Source: DASRJG01 sp964647625 (lineage in GTDB: Bacteria; Acidobacteriota; Polarisedimenticolia; Polarisedimenticolales; DASRJG01). From it: 64,000 bases of DNA. A model generated the notes under the pieces. It did not search any database, was not told the DNA's origin, and was given only the letters and a program-made list of their open reading frames with translations. This document shows, piece by piece, positions 8,563 to 16,152 of the stretch. The DNA is taken from the NCBI GenBank assembly GCA_964647625.1, contig CAZYHZ010000006.1, forward strand, positions 1 to 64,000. The letters run 5' to 3'. Within the stretch, counting starts at the first letter, position 1. Each line of letters starts with the position of its first letter. The translations under genes were made by a program, and so were the position numbers.

Positions 8563-9143
8563 GCTTCGCTTGCCGGCCCGCGCCGTACGGGGACGAGCAG
8601 GTCGAGGATCTCCCGGCGCGCCGCTGCATCCTGCGACCACAGCCCCGTCGCGTGATACGTCAGCAGCCGGCTTCCTTCCTTGCGAACGCCGCGGAGCGTC
8701 ATGCACGTGTGCTCGGCGTCGAGCACGACGAGCGCCGCCTGCGGCTTCAGCACCTCGTGGATCGTGGCGGCGATTCGTATCGTCAGGTGCTCCTGAATTT
8801 GCAATCGCCGCGCGTGCGCATCGACGACACGGCCGAGCTTCGACAACCCGGCGAGCCGGGCGTTCGGGAGGTAGGCCACCTGAGCGGTTCCGGCAAACGG
8901 CAGGAGGTGGTGGACGCACACCGACGCGAACCGGATCCCCTGGACGATGACCGGCCCGCAGCCGGGGGGCGCCTCGGTGTAGGTGAGCTCGGCGGCGGGA
9001 TCGACGGCGTAGCCGGAGACGAGGTCGTCGGCCCACGCCCGCGCGACGCGCTCGGGGGTGTTGTCGAGGTCGTCCCCCTTGAAGCGCTCACCGAGCCCCT
9101 CGAGGAATTGCCGGATGCCGGCTTCCATCTTCTTCGGGTCCAT
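8559..9143 (-). CDS. folE: GTP cyclohydrolase I
   Basis: The enzyme opens GTP to 7,8-dihydroneopterin triphosphate, the first step of folate and of queuosine/biopterin synthesis. The 194 residues carry SVCVHHLLPF, GLSKLGRVV, RRLQIQEHLT and EHTCMTLRGV. The zinc ligands (Cys and His of the first motif, Cys of the last) are present. The residue between Cys and His is Val (CVHH), where most FolE have Glu (CEHH). It shares one base with queD upstream and four with the SpoIID gene downstream. With folB and queD it forms a pterin module. Confidence 0.93.
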   Translation of the reverse strand: MDPKKMEAGIRQFLEGLGERFKGDDLDNTPERVARAWADDLVSGYAVDPAAELTYTEAPPGCGPVIVQGIRFASVCVHHLLPFAGTAQVAYLPNARLAGLSKLGRVVDAHARRLQIQEHLTIRIAATIHEVLKPQAALVVLDAEHTCMTLRGVRKEGSRLLTYHATGLWSQDAAARREILDLLVPVRRGPASEA

Positions 9144-9490
9144 CACTCTCCCCGGTAGACGACCGCGCAGCTTCGCGTCTCCCACAGCTCGACCTCGGAC
9201 AGGCCGGCGAGCGGCTCGCGCAGGGCGCCCCAGATCCATTGCGCCATCACCTCCGCGGTGGGGTTGTCGATGAGGTCGTTGACGTAGCGATGGTCGAGCT
9301 TGTCCACGACCTCGCGCCTGACGATCTGCTTCAGGTCGGCGAAGTCGATGGCCATTCCCGATGTCGCCTGCACCGGCCGGTCGACGCTGATGACGAGGTG
9401 GTATGAGTGGCCGTGAAGCTCGCGGCACTTTCCCGGATGGTTGGGAAGCCGGTGGGCCGCCTCGAAGTCGAAAGCGACCTTCACCCTCAC
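9143..9490 (-). CDS. queD: 6-carboxytetrahydropterin synthase / PTPS family
   Basis: This 115-residue member of the 6-pyruvoyl-tetrahydropterin synthase family acts on dihydroneopterin triphosphate, the product of FolE encoded next door. Zinc ligands H13 (AAHRLP), H26 and H28 (HGHSY) and the catalytic Cys22 are visible, as is the DHRYVND motif with a catalytic Asp-His. In bacteria this usually makes 6-carboxy-tetrahydropterin for queuosine, but some homologues serve folate synthesis (PTPS-III) when FolB is missing. Here folB is adjacent, so queuosine is the more likely path. The start is GTG, overlapping the folB stop as GTGA. Confidence 0.9.
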   Translation of the reverse strand: MRVKVAFDFEAAHRLPNHPGKCRELHGHSYHLVISVDRPVQATSGMAIDFADLKQIVRREVVDKLDHRYVNDLIDNPTAEVMAQWIWGALREPLAGLSEVELWETRSCAVVYRGE

Positions 9491-9864
9491 GAGCCGTTCC
9501 TCCGGCCGCGCTCCCGGGCCATCTCGACGCCGACGCCGTCGACGATGCCGTCGAGCACCGGGGTCTCCTTGCGGACGCGCACGGCCACGCGGTCGATGGG
9601 GTACTCGGCCAGGAGATCGTCGATCAGCTTCCTCGCGAAGCTCTCGAGCAGCTTGTACGACTGGCCGCGGCCGATCTCGATGACCTTCTTGTGGATGCCC
9701 GCGTAGTCGACCGTGTCGGCCATGCGGTCGGAGCGGGCCGATTTTTCGAGGTCCATCTCGACGGTGACGTCGACCGACAGCCGGACGCCCACCTGCCGCT
9801 CGAGCTTGGTCAGCCCGTGGAAGCCGTGGAACTTGATCCCTTCGAGGAAAATTCGGTCGCTCAT
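9487..9864 (-). CDS. folB: Dihydroneopterin aldolase
   Basis: The enzyme cleaves 7,8-dihydroneopterin to 6-hydroxymethyl-dihydropterin in folate synthesis. The 125 residues show the N-terminal IFLEGIKFHGFHGLTKLE motif, DYAGI, LLESFARKL and the RVRKETPV strand with the catalytic Lys. Length is normal. The ATG overlaps the stop of the amidohydrolase as ATGA. It is followed by queD and folE, giving a compact pterin cluster although folP and folK are not in the window. Confidence 0.92.
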   Translation of the reverse strand: MSDRIFLEGIKFHGFHGLTKLERQVGVRLSVDVTVEMDLEKSARSDRMADTVDYAGIHKKVIEIGRGQSYKLLESFARKLIDDLLAEYPIDRVAVRVRKETPVLDGIVDGVGVEMARERGRRNGS

Positions 9865-11024
9865 CGCGGGCGGAAAGTGTAGCAGGCGCGGGCTTGCGCG
9901 GGCGTCAGAGCCTCGTCGCCGCGGGCCCGGTCGGAAGCGGCCGAAAGGACGTCTGGGGGGTTCCAGCTCGACACCGGCCAGTCGCTGCCGAAGAGCACCG
10001 GGACTCCGGCTGCGACGAACGATCGGAGCGGGTGGACGATGACGCCGGGCCTCTGCCCGAGGCGCGAGTCGATGAACGTCGAATCGTCCCGCCAGTGCCC
10101 GGGCTGCACGGAGGCGACGATCCCGGCCTTCGCGAAGCGAGGAATGTCGGAGCGCCTCACGACCTGCGCGTGCTCGATCCGGTGGGCCCCCCACGCGGGC
10201 TTCGGCGCGCGCTCGAACGCATCGAGCGCGAGGCTGACCGCGCGATCCCCGATGGCGTGAATCGCGACCGGCCACCCTTCATTCGCCCACCGGCCGATGC
10301 GCTCGGCGATGTCGCGCTCCTCGATCCGCAGCGTCCCACGATTCGAGGGCTCGTCGGCATACGGCTCGTGCAGCGCCGCGGTCCTCGCGAACAGCGATCC
10401 ATCGAGGAAGATCTTGATGCCATGCAGGTTTAGGGGACAGTCCCCTTTTTCTTTCAATTCTTCGTACTCTGAAGAATTGGAAGAAAAAGGGGACTGTCCC
10501 CATTCCGGGAGCCAGCAGCCGACGGTGATGGGAAGCTCGCCGCGCTCGGCGAGGCCGGCGTAGAGCGCGGGGCCCCACGGCTCGACGATGTCGTCGACGG
10601 CGGTGACGCCCAGCGCTCGAAGCTCGCGGATGCGGGCGACGACGGCATCGCGGCGCTCGGCGTCGGAGCGCTCGGGCATTCTCGACCGCGCGACGTCGAA
10701 TGCCTGCTCCTCGACGATCGAAATCCGCTGCACGATTCCGAGCGCCGCGCGCGCGGCCGGGTTGATCCACGCGCCGTGTCCATCCTTGCGCGCGAGCCAC
10801 ACGGGGTGCTCGCTCGCGGGATCCTGGGGGCGGTCGATCCCATTCCACCCCCACGCGCGAATCCAGGCGCCCGCCGGGCGCCCTCGCGCGGCGCGCGCGA
10901 TCGCGTTCGAGATTTCCTCGGCACCCGACACGCCGCGGAGATCGCAATCGAGGAGATCCGCAGCACCCGCCGAGAGGTGCGTGTGCGCGTCGCGGAAGCC
11001 GCTCGCCTGGAGGCCTTCCGTCAC
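9861..11024 (-). CDS. Amidohydrolase (YtcJ-like), carrying an in-frame hairpin repeat
   Basis: This 387-residue metal-dependent hydrolase has the HTH motif (H14, H16), the GIKIFLDGSL strand with the bridging Lys, AIHAIGDRA, RIEHAQ and GSDWPV, which together match the YtcJ/amidohydrolase-3 group. The substrate is unknown. YtcJ enzymes are usually about 500-550 residues; this one lacks the N-terminal beta-sandwich part and begins directly at the barrel. A 69-base hairpin repeat (10433-10501) is translated in frame as about residues 175-197 (GQSPF to KGDCP), between the GCWLPE strand and the metal-binding Lys strand. The GTG start overlaps the thrC stop as GTGA. The insert may or may not disturb activity. 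Confidence 0.85.
   Translation of the reverse strand: MTEGLQASGFRDAHTHLSAGAADLLDCDLRGVSGAEEISNAIARAARGRPAGAWIRAWGWNGIDRPQDPASEHPVWLARKDGHGAWINPAARAALGIVQRISIVEEQAFDVARSRMPERSDAERRDAVVARIRELRALGVTAVDDIVEPWGPALYAGLAERGELPITVGCWLPEWGQSPFSSNSSEYEELKEKGDCPLNLHGIKIFLDGSLFARTAALHEPYADEPSNRGTLRIEERDIAERIGRWANEGWPVAIHAIGDRAVSLALDAFERAPKPAWGAHRIEHAQVVRRSDIPRFAKAGIVASVQPGHWRDDSTFIDSRLGQRPGVIVHPLRSFVAAGVPVLFGSDWPVSSWNPPDVLSAASDRARGDEALTPAQARACYTFRPR
10433..10501. repeat. GGGGACA-family hairpin inserted in a gene
   Basis: Two 31-base arms (10433-10463 and 10471-10501) are inverted copies with a single mismatch and flank a 7-base loop GTACTCT. Both ends carry the GGGGACAGTCCCC core also seen at 41494-41506. 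The element is exactly 69 bases, 23 codons, and has no stop in the amidohydrolase frame. Confidence 0.92.
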
Positions 11025-12196
11025 GGCACGCGCAGGCGGGGGATCTTCGGGTACTTGAGCCCCGTGCCCGTGTTGAACAGGACCACGACGTCCGAAGGAG
11101 TGAGCCACCCGGCTCGCGCGAGCTTCCGCGCCGCGGCCAGCGTCGCGCCTCCTTCGGGGCACGCGAAAATCCCCTCGCCGCGGGCCAGCTCGACTTGCGC
11201 TTCCGCCATCTCGGTCTCGCTGACGGAGACCGCGACACCTTTCGACTCGCGGACGGCCTGCAGAATGAGGTAGCCCCCGAGCGGCGAGGGCACGCGCAGC
11301 CCCGACGCGTAGGTTCGAGCCCCGACCCAGGCTTCGGTCTCGACCGCGTCGCTCTCGAACGCGGAGACGACCGGCGCGCACCCTTCCGCCTGGACTGCGA
11401 CCATGCGCGGGCGCCGTCCGGGAGCGATCCAGCCGATCTGCTCCATCTCCTCGAACGCCTTCCACATGCCGATGAGGCCGGTGCCTCCTCCAGCCGGATA
11501 GACGATGACGTCGGGGAGCACGAAGTCGAGCTGCTCGGCGATCTCGTAGCCGAGGGTTTTCTTCCCTTCGACCCGGTACGGCTCGCGCAGCGTCGACAGG
11601 TCGAACCAGGTCGAGGCATCGGCGTGCTCGCGCATCGCCTTCCCGCAAGCCGAGATATCCCCGGCGACGAGGTGCACGTTCGCGCCGTAGACGGCGGCCT
11701 CGAGTCGAAACGGCTCGGGCGTGTCCTCCGGCAGGAAGACATCGACCGCGAGCCCCGCAAGAGCGCCGTAGGCCGCGGCCGCGCTGCCGGCGCTACCGGC
11801 CGACGGGAGGGCCACCTTCCGGATCCCGGCGTTTCTCGCCATCGTGACCGCGGCCGACATGCCGCGGGCCTTGAACGAGCCCGTCGGGTTTCCCCCTTCG
11901 TCCTTGATGAGGACGCGCCCGCCCGAAAGCTGCGGCCCGATGAAGCCGAGGGGCAGCAGCGGGGTCATCCCCTCGCCCAAGGTCACCGGATCGCTGGACC
12001 CGGGCAGCACCTCCGCATAGCGCCACATCGACTTCGGCCGCGCGGGGAGCGACTCCCGCGTCAACGTCCGTGCCGCCTGATCGAGCCGGTAGCGCGCGAG
12101 AAGGACGCCCCCGCACCGGCACAGCGATTGCGGGCCTTCCGTGCCGTATGCGGCGTGGCACCGGGAACATTCGAGCCATTCGAGGGTCGAACTCAA
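11021..12196 (-). CDS. thrC: Threonine synthase
   Basis: This PLP enzyme converts O-phosphohomoserine to threonine. The 391 residues begin with a zinc-ribbon-like knuckle (C10, C13, C26, C28) typical of the archaeal/plant-type threonine synthases. Then come VTLGEGMTPL, the PLP lysine in GNPTGSFKARG (K109), SAGSAGSAAAAYG as phosphate or substrate loop, and GGGTGLIGMWKA. It is the first gene of the leftward operon and diverges from the hydrolase at 12261 across about 64 bases. Other threonine genes are absent. A threonine synthase-like dehydratase is the main alternative. Confidence 0.87.
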   Translation of the reverse strand: MSSTLEWLECSRCHAAYGTEGPQSLCRCGGVLLARYRLDQAARTLTRESLPARPKSMWRYAEVLPGSSDPVTLGEGMTPLLPLGFIGPQLSGGRVLIKDEGGNPTGSFKARGMSAAVTMARNAGIRKVALPSAGSAGSAAAAYGALAGLAVDVFLPEDTPEPFRLEAAVYGANVHLVAGDISACGKAMREHADASTWFDLSTLREPYRVEGKKTLGYEIAEQLDFVLPDVIVYPAGGGTGLIGMWKAFEEMEQIGWIAPGRRPRMVAVQAEGCAPVVSAFESDAVETEAWVGARTYASGLRVPSPLGGYLILQAVRESKGVAVSVSETEMAEAQVELARGEGIFACPEGGATLAAARKLARAGWLTPSDVVVLFNTGTGLKYPKIPRLRVP

Positions 12197-12260
12197 GTGC
12201 GATAAGCTCCCCGTCCTTTGAGTGCGGAAGTATAGGACGGCACAGGGCAGAGAGGTCGCC

Positions 12261-13457
12261 GTGGCGCGCGTTCACGTTCCGATCGCCTTCACGCGGATCG
12301 ATCGATGGCTGACGGGGGCGATCGTCGTCGCCGTCGTCACCGTCGCGACCCTCGTGTGGCTGTCCCAATCGATGGTGGCGCCGTCGCGACCGCGCATCTC
12401 GGAATCGAAGCGCCCCACGATCGGCCTCGCCGTGCGCTCGGACGGGCCTCGCATCCGCGTCGCCCGAGCGGCGGGACCCTCCCGCGAGGCCGGGCTTCGC
12501 ACCGGCGACGCGATCGTTGCCGTGGACGGCCTCGCCGTCCCGATCCCCGCGGTCATCGACGACGTCCTGCGGACGAAATCGGCGGGCCAGTCGGTTCACG
12601 TCGAGGCCCGCAGGAAGAGCGCCGACGATCAGGAAGAGGCTGTGCTCGCCGAGGTCAAGGTGGCCGAGCGCGACATCAGCCCGGCCGACATCGGCCTTCC
12701 CTTCGAGGACGTCTCGTTCCGCAACGCGGACGGCCTGACGCTCCGGGGCTGGTACCTCCCGCCCCCGTCCGAAGGCGGCGGCCGCGCGCCCGCCATCGCC
12801 TACGGCCACGGCAGCGAATCCGACCGGCGCCAGTGGCTCCCCGTCGCCCTCGCGGTCCACGAGGCCGGCTTCGCGCAGATCCTCTTCGATTTCACCGGCC
12901 GCGGCGAGAGCGACGGCGAGGTGATCACCCTTGGAGCGCACGAGCACGCCGATCTCCGCTCGGCGCTCGACGTCCTGACCGCGCGCGCCGAGGTCGACCC
13001 GCTGCGTCTCGGAATCGCCGGTCGTGACATGGGCGCCGTGGCCGCGATCGAGCTGGCGGCCGGCGATGCGCGCGTCAAGGCCGTCGTGCTCGACAGCGCG
13101 TACGCCGACGTCGCGATCCTCGCCGACCACATGGTCGCCGCGCACCACCTGCCCGCCGGCCTCATCCGGCCCATCTTGTTCCGGGTCTCCGGCTGGCGCG
13201 CCCACTACAACCCCGCATCGGTGCAGCCCGTGGAAGCGATTCGCAAGGTCAAGGTCCCGGTCCTGCTGTTCCACGGCGACCACGACACGCTCGTTCCCTA
13301 TCAGCACGCACAGGCGCTGCGTGACGCGGCCGGCGGTCCGTTCGAGCTCGATCCCCTGCCCGGGCTCGATCACGACTCGCCGCGACCCGGCGACTACGCC
13401 GACCGCATCGCTCGATTCTTGACCCGCACGATCTCAGCCTCCGGGAGGACCCCATGA
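12261..13457 (+). CDS. PDZ-containing alpha/beta hydrolase with Asp at the nucleophile elbow
   Basis: This membrane-anchored protein of about 398 residues has a transmembrane segment at 17-36, a PDZ-like domain at about 52-130 (GPSREAGLRTGDAIVAVDG), then an S33/BEM46-type alpha/beta hydrolase fold. Oxyanion region HGSESDRR, FTGRGESDGE and the acid/His pair in HGDHDTLVP and LDHDSP are present. The nucleophile elbow, normally GxSxG, reads G-R-D-M-G with Asp256 (codon GAC at 13026). Asp nucleophiles occur in dehalogenases and epoxide hydrolases; otherwise the enzyme may be inactive. I chose GTG at 12261 because AGAGG lies just upstream; an in-frame GTG at 12222 would add 13 residues. It overlaps the next gene as ATGA. 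Confidence 0.82.
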   Translation: MARVHVPIAFTRIDRWLTGAIVVAVVTVATLVWLSQSMVAPSRPRISESKRPTIGLAVRSDGPRIRVARAAGPSREAGLRTGDAIVAVDGLAVPIPAVIDDVLRTKSAGQSVHVEARRKSADDQEEAVLAEVKVAERDISPADIGLPFEDVSFRNADGLTLRGWYLPPPSEGGGRAPAIAYGHGSESDRRQWLPVALAVHEAGFAQILFDFTGRGESDGEVITLGAHEHADLRSALDVLTARAEVDPLRLGIAGRDMGAVAAIELAAGDARVKAVVLDSAYADVAILADHMVAAHHLPAGLIRPILFRVSGWRAHYNPASVQPVEAIRKVKVPVLLFHGDHDTLVPYQHAQALRDAAGGPFELDPLPGLDHDSPRPGDYADRIARFLTRTISASGRTP

Positions 13458-14866
13458 CCGGACTCTCCATCTGGATCGCCGCAGCAGCAGCCGCCGCCGT
13501 CGCCCCCAGCGCGTCGCCGCTGCCCGACAGCACCGCCGCCGACCGCTCGTCGGTCGCCGTGACCGTCTACAACCAGAACCTCGCGCTCGTCCGCGAGACG
13601 CGCACGCTGAACCTCGATCGCACCGGCGCGGGCACCCTGCGCTTCATGGACGTGCCGTCGCAGATCAACCCACGCACCGTCCACGTCCAGCCGCTCTCCG
13701 CCGGAGGCTTTTCCGTGCTCGAGCAGAATTACGAGTACGACCTGATCTCGCCCGAAAAGCTGATGGAAAAGTACCTCGGCCGCGACGTCGAGATCGTCGA
13801 GCAAGCGCAGGACCTCACAAATCGGACTGTCCAAGCCACGCTGCTCTCGACCAACGGCGGGCCGGTGTACAAGATCGGCAACCGCATCGTGATGGGACAA
13901 ACCGGCAAGGTCACGCTCCCCGATCTCCCGGCCGACCTGGTCGCGCGCCCGACGCTCGTCTGGACGCTCGACGCCAGGAAATCGGGCCCCGCCCCCGCCG
14001 AGGTCTCGTATCTGACCGACGGAATGAACTGGTCCGCCGACTACGTCGCCGTCGTCGACGCCGACGACGCGAAAGCCGGCCTGTCGGGCTGGGTGACGAT
14101 CGACAACCACTCGGGCGCCGGCTTCAAGGACGCGACGCTCAAGCTCGTCGCCGGCGACGTGCGCCGTCTGCAACCGCAACAAGTGATGGCGATGGGCGCC
14201 ATGGAAAGCCTCGCCCGCAAATCGGCGGCCCCGCAATTCCAGGAGGAGTCGTTCTTCGAGTACCACCTGTACACGCTCGATCGACCGACGACCGTCAAGG
14301 ACAACCAGACGAAGCAGCTCTCGCTGTTCTCGGCGTCCTCGGTCCCGGTCAAGAAGCGGCTCCTCCTGATTGGCGACTACGGCTGGTACCGCAACGCGCT
14401 CGGAACCGGCTCGCAGTCCCAGAAGATCGCGGTGGTGCTCGAGATCGTCAACGCCGAATCCGGCGGCCTGGGCATGCCTCTGCCCAAAGGCACCGTGCGC
14501 GTCTACAAGAAAGACAAAGGCGGCGCCGAGCAGTTCGTGGGCGAGGACGCCATCGACCACACGCCGAAGGACGAGACCATCCGTCTGCACGTCGGCGACG
14601 CCTTCGACATCGTCGCCGACCGCGCGCAGACCGATTTCAAGGTCATCAGCCCTCGCGAGGACCAATCGGCCTGGTCGATCGCGCTGCGGAACCACAAGGA
14701 CGAAGACGTCGTTGTTGTTGTCCGCGAGCCCATGGGCGGCGACTGGACGCTCGTCTCCTCGAGCCTTCCGGGCAAGAAGGTCGACCAGCAGACGCTCGAG
14801 TTCGAGGTCCCCGTCCCGAAGGGGAAGGAAGTCAAGCTGACGTATCGGGTGGCGGTGCGGTGGTAG
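13454..14866 (+). CDS. DUF4139 domain-containing exported protein
   Basis: This 470-residue protein has a signal peptide (1-21) and then a beta-rich region typical of DUF4139 proteins: VTVYNQNLALVRETR at the start, LTDGMNWSADYVAVVD in the middle and a C-terminal beta-domain ending KEVKLTYRVAVRW. The coiled-coil DUF4140 partner domain found in some relatives is absent. Function is unknown; the family is exported in many Gram-negative bacteria. It is translationally coupled to the PDZ-hydrolase upstream (ATGA), so the two may act together in the periplasm. Confidence 0.85.
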   Translation: MTGLSIWIAAAAAAAVAPSASPLPDSTAADRSSVAVTVYNQNLALVRETRTLNLDRTGAGTLRFMDVPSQINPRTVHVQPLSAGGFSVLEQNYEYDLISPEKLMEKYLGRDVEIVEQAQDLTNRTVQATLLSTNGGPVYKIGNRIVMGQTGKVTLPDLPADLVARPTLVWTLDARKSGPAPAEVSYLTDGMNWSADYVAVVDADDAKAGLSGWVTIDNHSGAGFKDATLKLVAGDVRRLQPQQVMAMGAMESLARKSAAPQFQEESFFEYHLYTLDRPTTVKDNQTKQLSLFSASSVPVKKRLLLIGDYGWYRNALGTGSQSQKIAVVLEIVNAESGGLGMPLPKGTVRVYKKDKGGAEQFVGEDAIDHTPKDETIRLHVGDAFDIVADRAQTDFKVISPREDQSAWSIALRNHKDEDVVVVVREPMGGDWTLVSSSLPGKKVDQQTLEFEVPVPKGKEVKLTYRVAVRW

Positions 14867-14878
14867 AGGGCGCGTCGT

Positions 14879-15085
14879 TCATGCAGCCGTGAACGCGATG
14901 TTCAAGAGGCTGGGACCTTCTTCACCGTGATCGAGCCGGTCCGCGACGACCCGAAGCGCAAGCGCTTGCACTTTTGCAAAGGCCTCGTCGCGAGTGGCTC
15001 CGTAAGCCATGACGCCCGGAAGCTCCATGACCCCCGCAATCCAGCGGCCGTCGGTTTCCTGCTCGACGTCAATTCGAAACACCAT
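14879..15085 (-). CDS. HicB-like antitoxin, apparently orphan
   Basis: This 68-residue protein has the HicB partial RNase H fold: FRIDVEQETDGRWIAGVMELPGVMAYGATRDEAFAKVQALALRVV. It lacks the C-terminal DNA-binding domain of long HicB proteins. GAGG sits seven bases before the ATG. HicA toxins are usually adjacent, but neither side shows an intact HicA. In the upstream 100 bases one frame reads ILRSVLRAS, which resembles the HicA C-terminus, but it is too short to call. It is probably an orphan or remnant, or a HicB-like protein of other function. Confidence 0.75.
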   Translation of the reverse strand: MVFRIDVEQETDGRWIAGVMELPGVMAYGATRDEAFAKVQALALRVVADRLDHGEEGPSLLNIAFTAA

Positions 15086-15155
15086 TGGATGCCCTCAGTA
15101 CGCTTCGGAGAATACGTGTCCGAACCTGGATTAGGAACAGTCCGGCCGTCTCGCG

Positions 15156-15683
15156 TCACTGCTTCTCCGCCGGATCGCTAATCACGTCCCATCTTTGCGG
15201 ACGGTGCAAGTTAAAGACGCGCGAAAAGCAGGTACACACGACGTCCGGCTTCGTTGATTCCGCGGCATCCGAGGCGACTGCGTACGTATACCGCAGGCGG
15301 TACGCCCCTGCCGGTACTACCAATGCATCGTCACTCTGCCGCTCTTGAACTCCGTTCCAAATGATTTCTTCAGGAAACGTTGTCTCTTCCGGAATGCGCC
15401 ACCAACCAGCAAGCGCGTCGACTGTCGGCTCGACAGCACGAAAAATGGTTTCTTCGGCGTCGGAAGGGCGGTCGACAGGCGCTCGCTCAACCGTGAAACC
15501 GTGAGGCGAGGCTTTTGAGCGAAAGATGTGCGCAATCCCTGGCGCTTGGAACACCGCGGCGACCTCGCCTTCGTTCCGACCTTTCTTTTGGTTCACTACG
15601 ATTCGCGCCGTGCAGGGCGACTCAATTGTCTGCGCCGACGTCACGGTGAAGAAAAAGACCAAGACCCCAGTGAGACACCTCAT
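15156..15683 (-). CDS. Hypothetical secreted protein
   Basis: I do not recognise this 175-residue protein. The start at 15683 gives a clear signal peptide (MRCLTGVLVFFFTVTSAQT) followed by a mature region with two Cys near each end and aromatic, beta-like segments (WWRIPEETTFPEEIIW, AGAYRLRYTYAVAS). An upstream in-frame ATG at 15782 would destroy the signal peptide. Base composition of this gene and the leader of the HicB-like gene is less GC-rich than the neighbours, consistent with recent acquisition. No partner can be named. Confidence 0.6.
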   Translation of the reverse strand: MRCLTGVLVFFFTVTSAQTIESPCTARIVVNQKKGRNEGEVAAVFQAPGIAHIFRSKASPHGFTVERAPVDRPSDAEETIFRAVEPTVDALAGWWRIPEETTFPEEIIWNGVQERQSDDALVVPAGAYRLRYTYAVASDAAESTKPDVVCTCFSRVFNLHRPQRWDVISDPAEKQ

Positions 15684-15729
15684 TGCGGACCCAGGCTGCC
15701 CGAATTCCGCATGGTCGCCGAGCTCAAAT

Positions 15730-16152
15730 CTATTTGCACGGCGGCGCGCCCGGGTGATACACCCGCGACACCTGCGACCCATCGGTGACCACGAGGTCCT
15801 TGTTCGACCAACCCACCGTCAGCGTGATCGAGCCGCCCGTGCTTGGCCACGTGGCTGTCAGCTTGTCCCCCTCAAGCTTGTAAGTTCCGACGGTGCCCTG
15901 CGGGCCCGCGGGCGTCTGCGTCTTGACTGTGATCGTGCCGTCGGCCTCGAAGCAGAACCGCTGCGTCACCTTGCCGATCGGACTCTCGAATTCATCGCTC
16001 TCCCAGGCGCCGATGATGCGGACCGTCGCGGGTGGCTCCGCGGCCGGAGCCTTCGGCTTGGACTCCGCTTTGGCGGCCGGCTTGTCCCCCGCCCACGCGA
16101 TTCCGACGCACAGTACGACCACCCCTGCACTCACCCACCTAGCTGCCCGCAT
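15730..16152 (-). CDS. Small exported protein with beta-barrel-like repeat
   Basis: This is a 140-residue exported protein. A signal peptide (about residues 1-21, ending AWAGD) is followed by a Lys/Ala/Pro linker and then a lipocalin-like beta domain: IIGAWESDEF, RFCFEADGTITVKTQ, GTYKLEGDKLTATW, ITLTVGWSNKDLVVTDG. This pattern is that of small lipocalin-like or TIGR03067-like domains that often assess polar ligands, but I cannot name the function. Its start overlaps the end of the methyltransferase gene by 14 bases, so the two are co-transcribed. Confidence 0.65.
   Translation of the reverse strand: MRAARWVSAGVVVLCVGIAWAGDKPAAKAESKPKAPAAEPPATVRIIGAWESDEFESPIGKVTQRFCFEADGTITVKTQTPAGPQGTVGTYKLEGDKLTATWPSTGGSITLTVGWSNKDLVVTDGSQVSRVYHPGAPPCK

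Noticed and set aside
10433..10501. Intrinsic terminator inside the amidohydrolase
   Set aside because: It lies in an open frame with sequence kept downstream, and the arms are a dispersed repeat rather than a GC stem with U tract positioned after a stop.
15085..15348. Intact HicA toxin next to the HicB-like gene
   Set aside because: Only a short fragment resembles HicA; no full domain is present on either strand.
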